The position numbers and the translations under genes were made by a program. DNA of 64,000 nt from Myroides oncorhynchi (lineage in GTDB: Bacteria; Bacteroidota; Bacteroidia; Flavobacteriales; Flavobacteriaceae). Position 1 is the first letter of the stretch. Every line of letters starts with the position of its first letter. This document shows positions 1 through 10,132 of the stretch, one piece after another. The notes below the pieces were generated by a model. That model was not told the DNA's origin. It saw nothing but the letters and a program-made list of their open reading frames with translations, and did not search any database. Location: NCBI RefSeq assembly GCF_020905415.1, contig NZ_JAJJMP010000001.1, positions 1,995,501 to 2,059,500 of the forward strand, read 5' to 3'.

Positions 1-573
1 GCTACTATTGATATTATCTCTAAGGGAACTCAGTTCGATAATAGATCACATCTATTTTATGCAAACTCTACAGATAAAGAGAAATACTATAAGCGCATGT
101 TTTCAACGTTTAATATTAATCAATTTAGCACGTTAAATATAGCTATAGATAATACAGATGTTTCGTTAGAGGAAAAGATCTCTTTTATAGCGCCTAAATA
201 TGCTACTAAGCTCGGTAATAGACTAGTATTTAGTTTAAATGCTTGGAATGCAAGTAATATTACTTTAACAAGCAGTAAGAATAGAAAGCAACCATTATAT
301 ATCAGTTCTTCTTGGAAAGATATAGATACTATTGAAGTCGTTGTACCTGATGGTTATTCAGTTGATAACTTGCCTGAGAATGTAAGTTTAGTGACTAAGT
401 ATGGTGAGTATAAAGTGACGTATGAATCAAAAGGTCAGAAGATTTATTATACAAGAAATCACACTGTTAATGGTGGATTGTATACAATAGAGGATTATGA
501 CTCATTTAAGCAATACAGAGAAGATATTATTAAGTATGATCAAGCAAAAATAGTGTTGAAACTAAAACAATAA
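1..573 (+). CDS. DUF3857-family protein, C-terminal fragment (5' end outside window)
   Basis: The frame is open from base 1, so this is the last 190 residues of a longer protein. It resembles the C-terminal parts of the two proteins that follow: a 'VPDGY.V..LPE' strand pattern at DNA 331-390 matches '[12 protein letters not shown]' and 'IPDGYQVTELPK' in those genes, and all three end with a hydrophobic strand plus a basic tail. The family (DUF3857, a transglutaminase-like region, then a DUF3858-type C-terminal domain) is exported in Bacteroidota and has no settled function. Only 4 bp separate its stop from the next start, so the two are probably co-transcribed. The N-terminal and transglutaminase-like parts cannot be seen here. 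Confidence 0.8.
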   Translation, partial: ATIDIISKGTQFDNRSHLFYANSTDKEKYYKRMFSTFNINQFSTLNIAIDNTDVSLEEKISFIAPKYATKLGNRLVFSLNAWNASNITLTSSKNRKQPLYISSSWKDIDTIEVVVPDGYSVDNLPENVSLVTKYGEYKVTYESKGQKIYYTRNHTVNGGLYTIEDYDSFKQYREDIIKYDQAKIVLKLKQ

Positions 574-577
574 AAGG

Positions 578-2557
578 ATGAGAAAAGTATTACAAATTAT
601 TATATGCTGTATAGTATATATCTATGGTTATGATGTCAAAGCTCAGAACTTTATAGGAAAAGTTACAGTAGAGGAGTTACAACAAACAGAAGATAAAATA
701 GATCCAGAGGCAGAGGCATCTATACTAAACGAATCAGGTCGTGTGTACTTTGATTATATCCCTAATATTGGTTTTAAACTAGTCAGAGAGGTCAATCGTA
801 AACTAAAAACATATAAGAAGGAAGGCTTGTCTATGGCAGACTTTCAGGTGGATTACTATGTAGGTAATAAAGTGACAGAGTCAGTGCGTATTAACGATGT
901 AAGTACATACAACTTAGTAAATGGTAAAATACAGCGTACTAAAGTGAAGTCAAGTGCTATGTTTGATGAGAAGACAAGTGAGAACTGGAAGACGAAGAAA
1001 GTAGTTGTACCCGATGTTCGAGAAGGGTCTATTGTAGAATATAGTTTTACGGTGACAAGTGATTACTTTAGTTATATACCATCTTGGGATTTTCAGAGAA
1101 GTATACCTGTTCATAATGCAACCTATGAATTAAGAATACCAGAGTATTTTATTTATACTTCTAGATTAATAGGAGATATGAAAGTTGATGCTAAGAGAAC
1201 AAGTGATAAAAAGAAACTTTACTTGACAAATGATAGAGGACAACAAGCTCAAACAGTTGATTATATAGAGACTACTGATTTATATACAGCATCTAATATG
1301 AAGGCACTTAAATCAGAACCTTATGTGGATAATTTAGATAATTACCGTTCTTCAGTAAAACACGATTTATCTATTATTCGCTATCCGAATCAGAAACCAG
1401 AGAGTATCTCGCTTAGTGAAGCTGATTTAGTGAAATATATATATGAGAGTAAGTCATTCTCAGGTCAGTTTAGTATTGATAAGCAATTGAGTAAGATAAT
1501 AGATGTAAATGAATATGACGACTTAGATAATAAGGCTAAGGCAGAGAAAATATTAGCGCAGACTAAAGATGTTATTTCTTGGAATAAGAAGGGAGGATAT
1601 TACTCAGATGATTTAAGAAAAGCATTAGAACAAAAAACAGGGAACTATGCAGACGTTAATTTTACTTTATTGACGATGCTTAGATATGTAGGCTTAGAAG
1701 CTTATCCTATCTTAGTAAGTTCTATTGATAATGGAATAAGTATATCTCTTCAAAAAACGTCATATGATAGAGTAATTGTAGGAGTAGTGATTGATAGTAA
1801 AATAATGTTCTTAGACGCTACAGAAAAGTTCGGAAGTTTAAATGTGATTAGGGCATCTAATCTTAACTGGAAAGGGTTATTGATAAAAGATAAAGATAAG
1901 TTCCAAAAAGTAGAAATGACTCCTGATTTCTATTCAGTAACAACAGAGAATTATTCTTTATCGATTAGTGCTGATGGAAAAGCAATAGGAAGGGGAATTG
2001 AACAATATAGAGACTACTCTTCATTATGGTTTAGAAAAGCTATTGAAGGCAAAGGAGATGAAGCAGTCATTAAGATGTTAGAAGCAGGCTTTGATAATGT
2101 TGAGGTAGTTAATCTTTCAGTACAAGAGAAAGATAATTCATCTGCACCATTGGGATTAAGGTTCAGTATGTCTAAAAAAGATATGGGAACTATAATTGGT
2201 AATGAGTTATATGTGAAGCCAACTTCGCTATTTAGTTATAAAACGAATCCATTTACGGCTACTGAACGCAAATTGCCAATCTCTTTTGGTTATCCGATCT
2301 TATATATTTATAAAATTGCATTAGCGGTTCCCCAAGGGTATGAAGTAGAGTATTTACCAGAAGCATTGATTATACCAGAAGGAGAGATAGATTTAAGTTT
2401 TGATTATAAAATGCAACGTGAAGCAAATAACATAATTTGCACTATTCAATTTACGAGAGGCAACTTTATTGAATCAAAGTATTATAATAAAGTTCAGAGT
2501 TTTTATATTAAGATGATGGAGAAGTTAGAAGATCAAATCATTTTTAAAAAGAAATAA
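578..2557 (+). CDS. DUF3857 / pseudo-transglutaminase exported protein
   Basis: 659 residues with an N-terminal signal peptide (hydrophobic stretch about 5-18, then 'KAQ'), so periplasmic or surface exposed. Layout: DUF3857 beta-rich domain about 40-270, transglutaminase-like domain about 320-430, DUF3858-type domain to the end. The site where active transglutaminases have the nucleophilic Cys reads 'GNYAD' (355-359), with Tyr357 instead of Cys; the downstream Asp-containing strand ('FLDAT') is kept. It is therefore probably a binding or structural protein rather than a protease or cross-linker. It lies 4 bp after the partial paralogue and is followed by a strong terminator, so it ends that operon. 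Substrate unknown. Confidence 0.85.
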   Translation: MRKVLQIIICCIVYIYGYDVKAQNFIGKVTVEELQQTEDKIDPEAEASILNESGRVYFDYIPNIGFKLVREVNRKLKTYKKEGLSMADFQVDYYVGNKVTESVRINDVSTYNLVNGKIQRTKVKSSAMFDEKTSENWKTKKVVVPDVREGSIVEYSFTVTSDYFSYIPSWDFQRSIPVHNATYELRIPEYFIYTSRLIGDMKVDAKRTSDKKKLYLTNDRGQQAQTVDYIETTDLYTASNMKALKSEPYVDNLDNYRSSVKHDLSIIRYPNQKPESISLSEADLVKYIYESKSFSGQFSIDKQLSKIIDVNEYDDLDNKAKAEKILAQTKDVISWNKKGGYYSDDLRKALEQKTGNYADVNFTLLTMLRYVGLEAYPILVSSIDNGISISLQKTSYDRVIVGVVIDSKIMFLDATEKFGSLNVIRASNLNWKGLLIKDKDKFQKVEMTPDFYSVTTENYSLSISADGKAIGRGIEQYRDYSSLWFRKAIEGKGDEAVIKMLEAGFDNVEVVNLSVQEKDNSSAPLGLRFSMSKKDMGTIIGNELYVKPTSLFSYKTNPFTATERKLPISFGYPILYIYKIALAVPQGYEVEYLPEALIIPEGEIDLSFDYKMQREANNIICTIQFTRGNFIESKYYNKVQSFYIKMMEKLEDQIIFKKK

Positions 2558-2562
2558 CTTAT

Positions 2563-2593
2563 AAAAAACCAAGATGAATAGTCTTGGTTTTTT
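2563..2593 (+). terminator. Rho-independent terminator after the first two DUF3857 genes
   Basis: Perfect 12-bp stem AAAAAACCAAGA / TCTTGGTTTTTT with a 7-nt loop, ending in a T run. It separates the upstream pair from the third paralogue, which has its own promoter. Confidence 0.85.
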
Positions 2594-2629
2594 ATTGACA
2601 ATCTTTTTAGAACTTCTGCATTTGCTATG

Positions 2630-2658
2630 TTGTATAATTGTGGTAATTTTTACCTTTG
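2630..2658 (+). promoter_or_regulatory. Bacteroidota-type promoter for the third DUF3857 gene
   Basis: TTG at 2630-2632, 18-bp spacer, then TACCTTTG at 2651-2658, an exact TAnnTTTG -7 box. The transcript would start near 2665, about 20 nt before the ATG at 2686. A TTG codon at 2656 that could extend the reading frame lies inside this -7 box and so cannot be the start. Confidence 0.7.
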
Positions 2659-2685
2659 AAACAAGAACAAGAAAAAAACAGCCAA

Positions 2686-4653
2686 ATGAATAAAATATTT
2701 TATCTCTCACTTAGCCTATTTATACTGCTTAGCTCAGCAGTATATGCACAAGACTTTTTGGGTAAAGTAACAGTGACTGAGCTTGCAGAACCTAGGAATA
2801 CTTCTTTCCCTAATGCTAAAGCCGTTGTCCTAAATGAAGAAATACAAGTAGAATTTGAATACGACTATGAATACGGTTTTCGTGTAAATGAAACTGTTAG
2901 TAGAAAAATAAAGCTGTATGATAACTCTGCTAAAGAGCAACTGTCATTTTCAATTCCCTATGCACCTAAGGGATACTCTAAAGAAGATCTAACCATAACA
3001 GTATCTAATATCTATAGATTAATAGGGGGTAAAGTTGTGAAAGAGAAATCAGCAAAAGAAACTTTAAGTGATATTGATAAAGGGAATTGGCGTGAAAAGG
3101 GGGTATCTTATGACAGTGCTAAAGCAGGTGATATTATCGAGTATACCTATACAAAGACAACTAGTTATATAGATGAGTTACCAGAATGGTATATACAGAA
3201 TGATCTACCGAAAGAGAGTGCAACTTATACTGTTTTTTTTCCAGAATATTTTAGCTACAGTATTGTTCAGAAAGGAGATGTAAAATTAAAAGAACAAGAT
3301 TTTCCAATGCGTATTGACCTTAAAGGATTGAATAGAACATTTGTTAGTTCTGGAGTTAATGCTATTCAGAAGGTTTTTACAGCTAAATCTGTACCAGCAT
3401 ATGAAGTAGAACCGTTTTTAAATAACCCTAGTAATTACATATCTTCTGTTCGTTTCGATTTACAACAAGTACAGTTCCCAGGTAATTCTGCGGAAAAAGT
3501 AATGCAAACTGAAAAAGAGTTTTACACGGATTTGATTAAAAATAGAGGATTTGGTAAAGAACTTAAACAAGATAGGTTTCTAAAAAATGAATTGAATGTA
3601 GAGAATTATAAAGACCTTACAACAGAACAAAAAGTAAATAAAATATTAAGCATTGTACAGAGTAGAGTCAAATGGAATAATGAATATAGTCTTTTTGCTC
3701 AGAATGGGATTAAACCTACATATTATAAAGGTGTTGGGAATAATGCAGATATCAATCTTTTATTAACTGCGATGTTAAGATATGTGGGAGTAAAAGCAAA
3801 TCCTGTATTAATCAGTACTAGAAGTAATGGAGTAAAGACAGTATGGCAACGCAATTTTTATAATCATATAATTGTTGCTGTTGAGGTGAATAATCTAGTT
3901 TATCTTGTAGATGCTATTAATCCTCATACAGCATTAAACATTTTGACTCCAGAAGATCTAAACGGAAAAGGAACAATTATTTATGACAATGCACAGATTG
4001 CAGAAGTAGACTTAATGCCTAGATTTGTTTCTAGTTTAAATAAGAAGTTTTTAATGACACTTAATGCAAATGGGACTATATCAGGGCAAGTAATTGAGAA
4101 TTATAATAACTATGAAGCATTAAACTTCCGTACAGTGTATGACGGTAGTGAATGGAGATTAGGAAAATGGTTTGAGAGTCAACACTTCGGATTGGCTGTA
4201 AACGATATTAAAGTATATGATTCGAAAGACAATACTAAAGATGTTCGAGTAGTATATTCATTTTCTAAAAATAATGGTACAATTGTATTTAATAATAAGT
4301 TGTTTGTAAGTCCATTTCAATTTTATCCATTATTAGAAAACCCATTTAGTAATGAAAAACGTTCTAACCCTATTTATATTGGTTATCCTGAATTAGATAA
4401 TTACCAAGTAGCGATTAATATTCCAGACGGGTATCAAGTAACAGAGTTACCGAAAGGAATAAGTATGAAAATCGAGGACTCAGGATTAGAATTACAAACC
4501 AAATTTGAACAAAAGGAGAATCAGATAATTTGTACTTTAGTCTTTGTAAAAGCAAAAGGATGTATTGATACAAAAGACTATGACAGTGTGAGAAATGTGT
4601 ATGTTCAATTATTAGAACAGTTAAAAACACAAGTTACATTAGAGAAGAAATAA
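2686..4653 (+). CDS. DUF3857 / pseudo-transglutaminase exported protein (paralogue)
   Basis: 655 residues from the ATG at 2686. This start gives a clean signal peptide ('MNKIFYLSLSLFILLSS...YAQ') and sits just downstream of a promoter; the longer frame starting with TTG at 2656 overlaps that promoter. Domain order matches the preceding paralogue. The catalytic-Cys position is Asn ('GNNAD', Asn353), while 'FYNHIIVAVE' and 'LVDAINP' keep the expected His and Asp strands, so two of three triad positions survive without the nucleophile. It is transcribed alone and ends at a 15-bp hairpin shared with the convergent peptidase operon. Three tandem copies suggest local duplication; role unknown. Confidence 0.85.
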   Translation: MNKIFYLSLSLFILLSSAVYAQDFLGKVTVTELAEPRNTSFPNAKAVVLNEEIQVEFEYDYEYGFRVNETVSRKIKLYDNSAKEQLSFSIPYAPKGYSKEDLTITVSNIYRLIGGKVVKEKSAKETLSDIDKGNWREKGVSYDSAKAGDIIEYTYTKTTSYIDELPEWYIQNDLPKESATYTVFFPEYFSYSIVQKGDVKLKEQDFPMRIDLKGLNRTFVSSGVNAIQKVFTAKSVPAYEVEPFLNNPSNYISSVRFDLQQVQFPGNSAEKVMQTEKEFYTDLIKNRGFGKELKQDRFLKNELNVENYKDLTTEQKVNKILSIVQSRVKWNNEYSLFAQNGIKPTYYKGVGNNADINLLLTAMLRYVGVKANPVLISTRSNGVKTVWQRNFYNHIIVAVEVNNLVYLVDAINPHTALNILTPEDLNGKGTIIYDNAQIAEVDLMPRFVSSLNKKFLMTLNANGTISGQVIENYNNYEALNFRTVYDGSEWRLGKWFESQHFGLAVNDIKVYDSKDNTKDVRVVYSFSKNNGTIVFNNKLFVSPFQFYPLLENPFSNEKRSNPIYIGYPELDNYQVAINIPDGYQVTELPKGISMKIEDSGLELQTKFEQKENQIICTLVFVKAKGCIDTKDYDSVRNVYVQLLEQLKTQVTLEKK

Positions 4654-4654
4654 A

Positions 4655-4685
4655 AATAAGGCTACCTGATTCAGGTAGCCTTATT
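4655..4685. terminator. Bidirectional terminator between convergent genes
   Basis: Perfect 15-bp stem AATAAGGCTACCTGA / TCAGGTAGCCTTATT with a 1-nt centre. It lies between the plus-strand DUF3857 gene and the minus-strand M16 peptidase. There is no long T run on either side, so efficiency is uncertain. Confidence 0.65.
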
Positions 4686-4738
4686 CAATTATTATTAGTA
4701 AAGAGAAAAATAAAGTGGAGCAATAACTACTTGTTATT

Positions 4739-7549
4739 TTATTGAGGTGTGAGTATAAATACTCCATAGGTAGAGGTATTAAATATAGATTTTGAAATCT
4801 CTTTAATGTCCTCAGGAGTTATGCTATTTAGTATTTCATCATAATTATTAAAGTCTTCAAGAGAACCAAAGTTTAATTGAGTTTCTCTAAGCTTTTCTAC
4901 CCATTGGAATGTACTTGTATCTGTTAGATGTAAGCGTTTATTATTCAGAATCGTTAATTTCATCTGTTCTAATTCTGGCTTTGAGATACTTTTTGTCTGT
5001 AGAGAGTGAATCACTTCTTTAGCTAAGTTCTCTAGTTTGTCTATGTCAGTTAGAGCAGTTGAGAAGAATAAACTAACAGATGTTCTAGGCTCAGGGTAAA
5101 CTTCTACATCTAGAGCTGAATAAGGAGAATATACTAATCCTTCTTTTTCTCTTGATAGTGTTAAGAACTGGTTGTTAAACATCTCTCTTACGATATGAGC
5201 CATCATGCTCTCTTTTAGAGTAGGTTTAATTGTTCCATTGAATACTATTGTCACATCAGGTCTTTCGATATCATTACTCGTTAGCGTAGCTCGTGTTATT
5301 TCTTCTTTTACGAAAGCCTTAGATGAGTTAGTCTTGTTTTTATCTCCTTGCTTTGGAGAATTATTTAAAGCACCGAAGTAAGCGATCGCCTTCTTCTTGA
5401 TGTCATCTGTATCAAAATTCCCTGCGATAAGTACATACACCTCCTCTAGATTAGCAAAAGATTGGTTGTACAAGGTAAAGAAGCTATCTAGATTAACTTT
5501 CTTCCAGTCTTCTATTGTTGTTAGCTCTTCAGAGAATAAACTACCTCCCTTTTTATATTCTTCTATTTGATGTCCTATTTTGATAGCAGGATTATCTAAT
5601 AAAGTAGAAGACTTAGTAGTTGTATCTATAGAAGAGATGCTTTCCTCTATATACTCTTTAAAATCCTGTTGAGGTGTGATATAGTCATATACCTTTCTAT
5701 ACGTCCATTCAAAAAGGTCTTTGCTATTCCCTTTTCGCGATGAGGTATTGATAATACTAGCATCCTTATTTATACTAACGAGTGTAGATATTTCTCTATC
5801 AGATCCCGCTTGCATATACCCATCATTCGTAAAACCATGTATCCAAGAAGAGTCTATAAAATACCCAGCATCTTGATAATATTTTTGTTCAGATGTAGGT
5901 ATTTGATTTAACCCATTTCTTGTGAACAATGTCATGATATAATTATCATCTGTTGCCTTCGTTGGTTTAATACCTATGCGTAGCCCATTTGCTAATGTTA
6001 GTTCTGTAAGGTTGATATCCGTATATAGATGTTCTTTTACTGCTATATCTGTTGTAGCTTTTTGTATTGGCGGCATTGTTATCCAGTGAAATGAACCACG
6101 TGGTCTTTCGTGCGTCTTCTTTTGTTTAGCAGATTTGAATACTAATGTTTTTGTACTTCCTTCATTCCAATACTTGTTTAGTTCATCAGCAGAGTCTATT
6201 GAAAACAAACTATCATTATATGTAAGTAGATATAGGTTCTTTTGATCAGTAGACCATGTACTACTGTGTTTACTTTCTATATCTTTTGTGGTGATAGTAG
6301 GGAGTAACTCAGTTAGTAAAGCATGTCTATCTATAGAAGATAAGTAGTGACTATTCACTACGACCTGATCAATATAAGCATTGGTGATATAAGCAATATC
6401 TTCGTCTTCAGAAGGAACAGAATGATTCAGTAGATGTTGCTTATAATGTTCAAGCTCTTTTTTGTGAATACCTTTTACAGACATTGTGTTTAATGTACTA
6501 GCTACTAAGCTTATGCGGTTCTGTAATTCTTCTTCTGACTTAGCTTGTATTTCTATAGCATTTTCATTTTTATTAGGTAGATACCATAGACTGTGAGCAG
6601 TAGCAGTGCTTTTGCTCATAGACAGTTTCTTATTGATCCATTGTTTATAGATTTGTTCTATAAGTTGTTGTCTGTAATCTTCTTTAGAAGCTAAGAAAGG
6701 TGCTTCTGTAAAGCGTACTATTTCTAATTTATTAGAATTTATAGTCGTATTGCTCTGTTTTTCTAGTAAGTTAGTATAGACAGGGCTAAAAGTGTTTTCG
6801 CTCTGTTTTCTATCTAGATTCGACTGTCCTTTAAAAGAACCAAAGTATTTGTTTATTTGCTCTACAGCATCTTTAGTGTTCACATTACCTACTATGATTA
6901 CAGTGGCTAGAGCAGGATTATACCATCGTTTATAGAATGCTCTAAGCTTTATAGGATCTAGATTTAGAATCTCTTTTTCAGTAGCGATAGGCAATCTATC
7001 TAAGTGAGGAGTACCTTCTAGTTTTTTGCGGTTAAATAAAGGCTCTGTACCAAAGTCTTTAATCTCTTGGATAACGATTCTTCGTTCTTTTTCTATTCCC
7101 TCATCATTGAGATGTGACTTTCCTAAGAAGTTCGCTAGTATATTTATAGCTAAATCCTGTTGTTTGATATCTAAGAGAGACAGATCATATACGGTACGCT
7201 CATAAGTAGTATAAGCGTTGATATCTCTCCCAAACTGATAGCCTAAACGCTGTAATGTATCAATGGCTTGTCTACCTGGGAAGTCATCACTACCGTTAAA
7301 GATCATATGTTCTAAGAAATGAGCAAATCCTTTTTCATCATCGCGTTCTTGTAGTGATCCTACATTTAAGACTAGACGATATTCTGTCTTCTGTTGAGGT
7401 ATAGGATGGATGATATAGTTTAGCCCATTGTCTAATGTTCCATAAATTGCTTTTTCTGCTTTAGGTAATGGAGAAAAAGTACCTTGCCCTGCTACAAGCA
7501 GAGGGCAAAGTACTAAAGCAAAGAAATATAGTATTTGAGTACGTTTCAT
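4739..7549 (-). CDS. M16-family zinc metallopeptidase, exported
   Basis: 936 residues with a signal peptide ('ALVLCPLLVAGQG', about 11-23). The inverted zinc motif HFLEH (His77, Glu80, His81) is intact, and a Glu-rich helix ('IEKERRIVIQEI') about 75 residues later supplies the third ligand, as in pitrilysin-type M16 enzymes. The length fits a two-repeat protein with an active N half and an inactive C half; the C half ('VLIAGNFD') shows no second HxxEH. It is the last gene of the SusC-SusD-lipoprotein operon, and its ATG overlaps the preceding stop (TAATG). I infer periplasmic cleavage of peptides brought in by the SusCD pair. Confidence 0.9.
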   Translation of the reverse strand: MKRTQILYFFALVLCPLLVAGQGTFSPLPKAEKAIYGTLDNGLNYIIHPIPQQKTEYRLVLNVGSLQERDDEKGFAHFLEHMIFNGSDDFPGRQAIDTLQRLGYQFGRDINAYTTYERTVYDLSLLDIKQQDLAINILANFLGKSHLNDEGIEKERRIVIQEIKDFGTEPLFNRKKLEGTPHLDRLPIATEKEILNLDPIKLRAFYKRWYNPALATVIIVGNVNTKDAVEQINKYFGSFKGQSNLDRKQSENTFSPVYTNLLEKQSNTTINSNKLEIVRFTEAPFLASKEDYRQQLIEQIYKQWINKKLSMSKSTATAHSLWYLPNKNENAIEIQAKSEEELQNRISLVASTLNTMSVKGIHKKELEHYKQHLLNHSVPSEDEDIAYITNAYIDQVVVNSHYLSSIDRHALLTELLPTITTKDIESKHSSTWSTDQKNLYLLTYNDSLFSIDSADELNKYWNEGSTKTLVFKSAKQKKTHERPRGSFHWITMPPIQKATTDIAVKEHLYTDINLTELTLANGLRIGIKPTKATDDNYIMTLFTRNGLNQIPTSEQKYYQDAGYFIDSSWIHGFTNDGYMQAGSDREISTLVSINKDASIINTSSRKGNSKDLFEWTYRKVYDYITPQQDFKEYIEESISSIDTTTKSSTLLDNPAIKIGHQIEEYKKGGSLFSEELTTIEDWKKVNLDSFFTLYNQSFANLEEVYVLIAGNFDTDDIKKKAIAYFGALNNSPKQGDKNKTNSSKAFVKEEITRATLTSNDIERPDVTIVFNGTIKPTLKESMMAHIVREMFNNQFLTLSREKEGLVYSPYSALDVEVYPEPRTSVSLFFSTALTDIDKLENLAKEVIHSLQTKSISKPELEQMKLTILNNKRLHLTDTSTFQWVEKLRETQLNFGSLEDFNNYDEILNSITPEDIKEISKSIFNTSTYGVFILTPQ

Positions 7550-8754
7550 TATTTTAATTTGTATTCTGTTTTAACTTGGATATATCCATCAGCATTGTTA
7601 TGAATGAATATAAACTCAAAAGTAAACTTACTATCTGTCAGTTTAGCTTTTGATTCTTTCCAAGTATAATTGTCATAATCGTCTTCTATTATTTGATCTA
7701 CATTGATATGGTCAATCGGATTAAGAGAACCTCCCATTTCATAGTTTTCGGTAGCCATTAAATCTCCTGCATCTAGTAGTTTTTTAAATCTATCCCAAGC
7801 AGAATATTTAAACTCAAAAGGCACAGCTAGATATTCATCATTATATAAGTTCTTTAGTGTTGATATAAAAGATACTTCTTTAGTATTAATATCTATGGCG
7901 ATATGGTTAAGTGTCACCTCAAATGACTCTGTAGAAGTACGTGTTAATCCTACAGATTTCATTACTTCTTTGTTTTGTGGAGGAGCATCAGGTCCAGGGT
8001 TATTCCAAAACTCTAAATCATCAATAGTTAAGTCTCTAAACATTTTGTAGAAATAAGCCTCCAGCCCCATAGCATTAGAGGTCATTTTAAGAACAGGTTT
8101 ATCTGTTGTGGCTAATTCGCTTAGTGTTATTATCGTCTTACCTGTTAGAATAGTAGTATAAGGTAGGTTAAATACTTCTTGTACGCCCCCTCCAGGATAT
8201 TTAACCTCTGTAGTGACATCTATTTCTCCTAGTAGAGGATATAAATCCAGTCCTTTCTCTTTATAACCGTCTAATAAAGCAATCTGTTCTTTCGTTAGCT
8301 CATCTATAACACTCAAGGGTAATACTGTAAAAACAAGAGGTTTTTCTAAAGGAATAGTTGTATTGTTTTCTACTAAATTTAGTTTTATTCTTTTTGCTTC
8401 AGTGATAGTACGAGCTGTTTTACTTTTAAGGGTAAGTATTGCTTTCTTCTCACCTGGAGCAAAGGTGATAGTTTGATTCTTTAATTCTAAAATATCTTTG
8501 CCTTGCTCTTGATTATCTTCCAGACCAAAAGTTAAAGAGATGGTCTTATCTGTTTTTTTAACTAGTAATACTTCTATAGAGATTTCATCCTCGCCATTGT
8601 TTTTTAGTACCGTGTTTTGGGTAGATAGATGAATTTTATTTTCACCTAGGTATTCTTTAGTAACCCCATCATCCTTACTACAGCTACTTAAAGATAGTGT
8701 AGTTAGTAGTAGGATAGTGAATGAATTTATTATATGTTTAAAACTTGTTTTCAT
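7549..8754 (-). CDS. Surface lipoprotein of the SusCD operon, unknown function
   Basis: 401 residues from the ATG at 8754, which gives a lipoprotein signal with lipobox cysteine 25 ('LSLSSC') followed by Asp residues. A longer frame to 8802 would run into the upstream susD-like gene and lose the signal, so I reject it. After the Cys comes an immunoglobulin/Calx-beta-like strand region to about 130, then a globular part with no family I can name with certainty. Its place between SusD and a peptidase is that of SusE/SusF-like accessory surface lipoproteins, so ligand binding is a reasonable inference. It shares TAATG with the peptidase gene. Confidence 0.75.
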   Translation of the reverse strand: MKTSFKHIINSFTILLLTTLSLSSCSKDDGVTKEYLGENKIHLSTQNTVLKNNGEDEISIEVLLVKKTDKTISLTFGLEDNQEQGKDILELKNQTITFAPGEKKAILTLKSKTARTITEAKRIKLNLVENNTTIPLEKPLVFTVLPLSVIDELTKEQIALLDGYKEKGLDLYPLLGEIDVTTEVKYPGGGVQEVFNLPYTTILTGKTIITLSELATTDKPVLKMTSNAMGLEAYFYKMFRDLTIDDLEFWNNPGPDAPPQNKEVMKSVGLTRTSTESFEVTLNHIAIDINTKEVSFISTLKNLYNDEYLAVPFEFKYSAWDRFKKLLDAGDLMATENYEMGGSLNPIDHINVDQIIEDDYDNYTWKESKAKLTDSKFTFEFIFIHNNADGYIQVKTEYKLK

Positions 8755-8764
8755 TTTGTTTTGT

Positions 8765-10132
8765 TTATTTGAATGAAGGCCAGCCTTTGTTTTGTTGAAC
8801 ATTGCTATTATATCTCAATTCATTCATGGGTATTGGCCATGTCCAGCGATAGTCATTAGGTTCTATCTTGATAATGATAGTATTGTTATCTTCTTTTTTT
8901 CGTTCTATGGGTGTATTCCATCGTTTTAGATCAAAAAAGTTGTTCTTTTCTCCAATGAACTCTTTTTGTTTTTCGAAGTGAAGTTTATGACGTAGTTCTT
9001 GTTGACTAGGCGTATCTTCTATGTTAGGCTGATTTATAGCAGATAAGAATGTATTGAGAACTTCTTTTGCTTGTGCTAATTTATTTTGTTCTAAAAGACT
9101 CTCTGCTAAGATGAAATATGCCTCTGTACTACGTATCATCACCATATCTCTAGGGTCTTTATCTAGTTGTGATCTTTTGTATTTACCTAGAAGAGAACGC
9201 TCTACTTTTTCTTCAGCAGTTGCTCTCATACTGTGCTTATATTGAAATATGGTATATCTAATATCGTCCAAGTCAAAATTATAATCTTCATTGATGTAAA
9301 GTAGATCCCCTTGGTTATCTTCATAATATAAGTAGTGATTAGGATTATCTAGGTTGTTGTATAACCAGTAGATATTAGTATTGTCTGAAGCCCATATATT
9401 TTGATAGTCTTCTGTTGAGGTAGGAAGTTTTGCTCCATCATTTACAAGTTCTTGTGTAATAGATTCTGCTTTTGCATACTCTTTTTCATACGTAGCGACC
9501 CTTGCCTGTAGTATCCTGATCCCTTTCTCTTTGATAAAGTAGTTTTGATGTTTACCAGATTGCTGTATTAAATCTAGACCTTCAGCTAAGTATGTTTTGA
9601 TTAGTTTAAGAGACTCTTCTTGAGTTAGTCTAGCTTTTTCCTCTACGATTAATTTATCTTTAGCGATAATACCTAAAGCTGTAGGGTTATAACGTTCAGA
9701 GTATAGCTGTAATAAATCGAAGTAATTATAGGCTTTTAAGACTAAAGCAGAACCTTTAATATACTGCCACACAGGATCCTGACTATTGAAGTTGTGATCT
9801 GATTCTAATAGTACATTTAGGTGGACTATGGCATCATAGTGATTATTCCATATCGAACTACTATTAATCGATAAGGTTGTTTCATCCCATTTATAAGCGA
9901 GGCTACTTCCTTTTAGATAATTAATTAGATAGGATGGCTGTAGATCTTCTGTATATAAAGTATAATCTTTAGGTTGTATAGGTGTAGCTTTATATGCCTG
10001 TGATAGTACTCCATAAGCTTTGATAGGTGAATTGATAATATCATTTCCAGAGATTTCGTTCTCAGATTTATTTTCTAGACTGCATCCCCATAGAGAACTA
10101 AATACGAATAAGTAGAATATTTTTTTAATCAT
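8765..10132 (-). CDS. RagB/SusD-family nutrient-binding lipoprotein
   Basis: 455 residues with lipobox cysteine 17 ('FSSLWGC'). Typical SusD features are an alpha-helical TPR-like body, the 'EAYFILAESLLEQNKLAQA' type helix (about 330-350), and a C-terminal 'EF.GEKNNFFDLKRWN' segment close to the family pattern 'E...EGHRWFDLRRW', ending with a 'WPIP..E' motif. It caps the SusC barrel encoded just upstream. Its ATG overlaps the susC stop codon (TAATG), so the pair is translationally coupled. Ligand unknown; the operon peptidase points to peptides rather than glycans, and there is no glycoside hydrolase nearby. Confidence 0.92.
   Translation of the reverse strand: MIKKIFYLFVFSSLWGCSLENKSENEISGNDIINSPIKAYGVLSQAYKATPIQPKDYTLYTEDLQPSYLINYLKGSSLAYKWDETTLSINSSSIWNNHYDAIVHLNVLLESDHNFNSQDPVWQYIKGSALVLKAYNYFDLLQLYSERYNPTALGIIAKDKLIVEEKARLTQEESLKLIKTYLAEGLDLIQQSGKHQNYFIKEKGIRILQARVATYEKEYAKAESITQELVNDGAKLPTSTEDYQNIWASDNTNIYWLYNNLDNPNHYLYYEDNQGDLLYINEDYNFDLDDIRYTIFQYKHSMRATAEEKVERSLLGKYKRSQLDKDPRDMVMIRSTEAYFILAESLLEQNKLAQAKEVLNTFLSAINQPNIEDTPSQQELRHKLHFEKQKEFIGEKNNFFDLKRWNTPIERKKEDNNTIIIKIEPNDYRWTWPIPMNELRYNSNVQQNKGWPSFK

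Noticed and set aside
2656..2685. TTG start extending the third DUF3857 gene
   Set aside because: Lies inside an exact -7 promoter box; ATG at 2686 gives the signal peptide.
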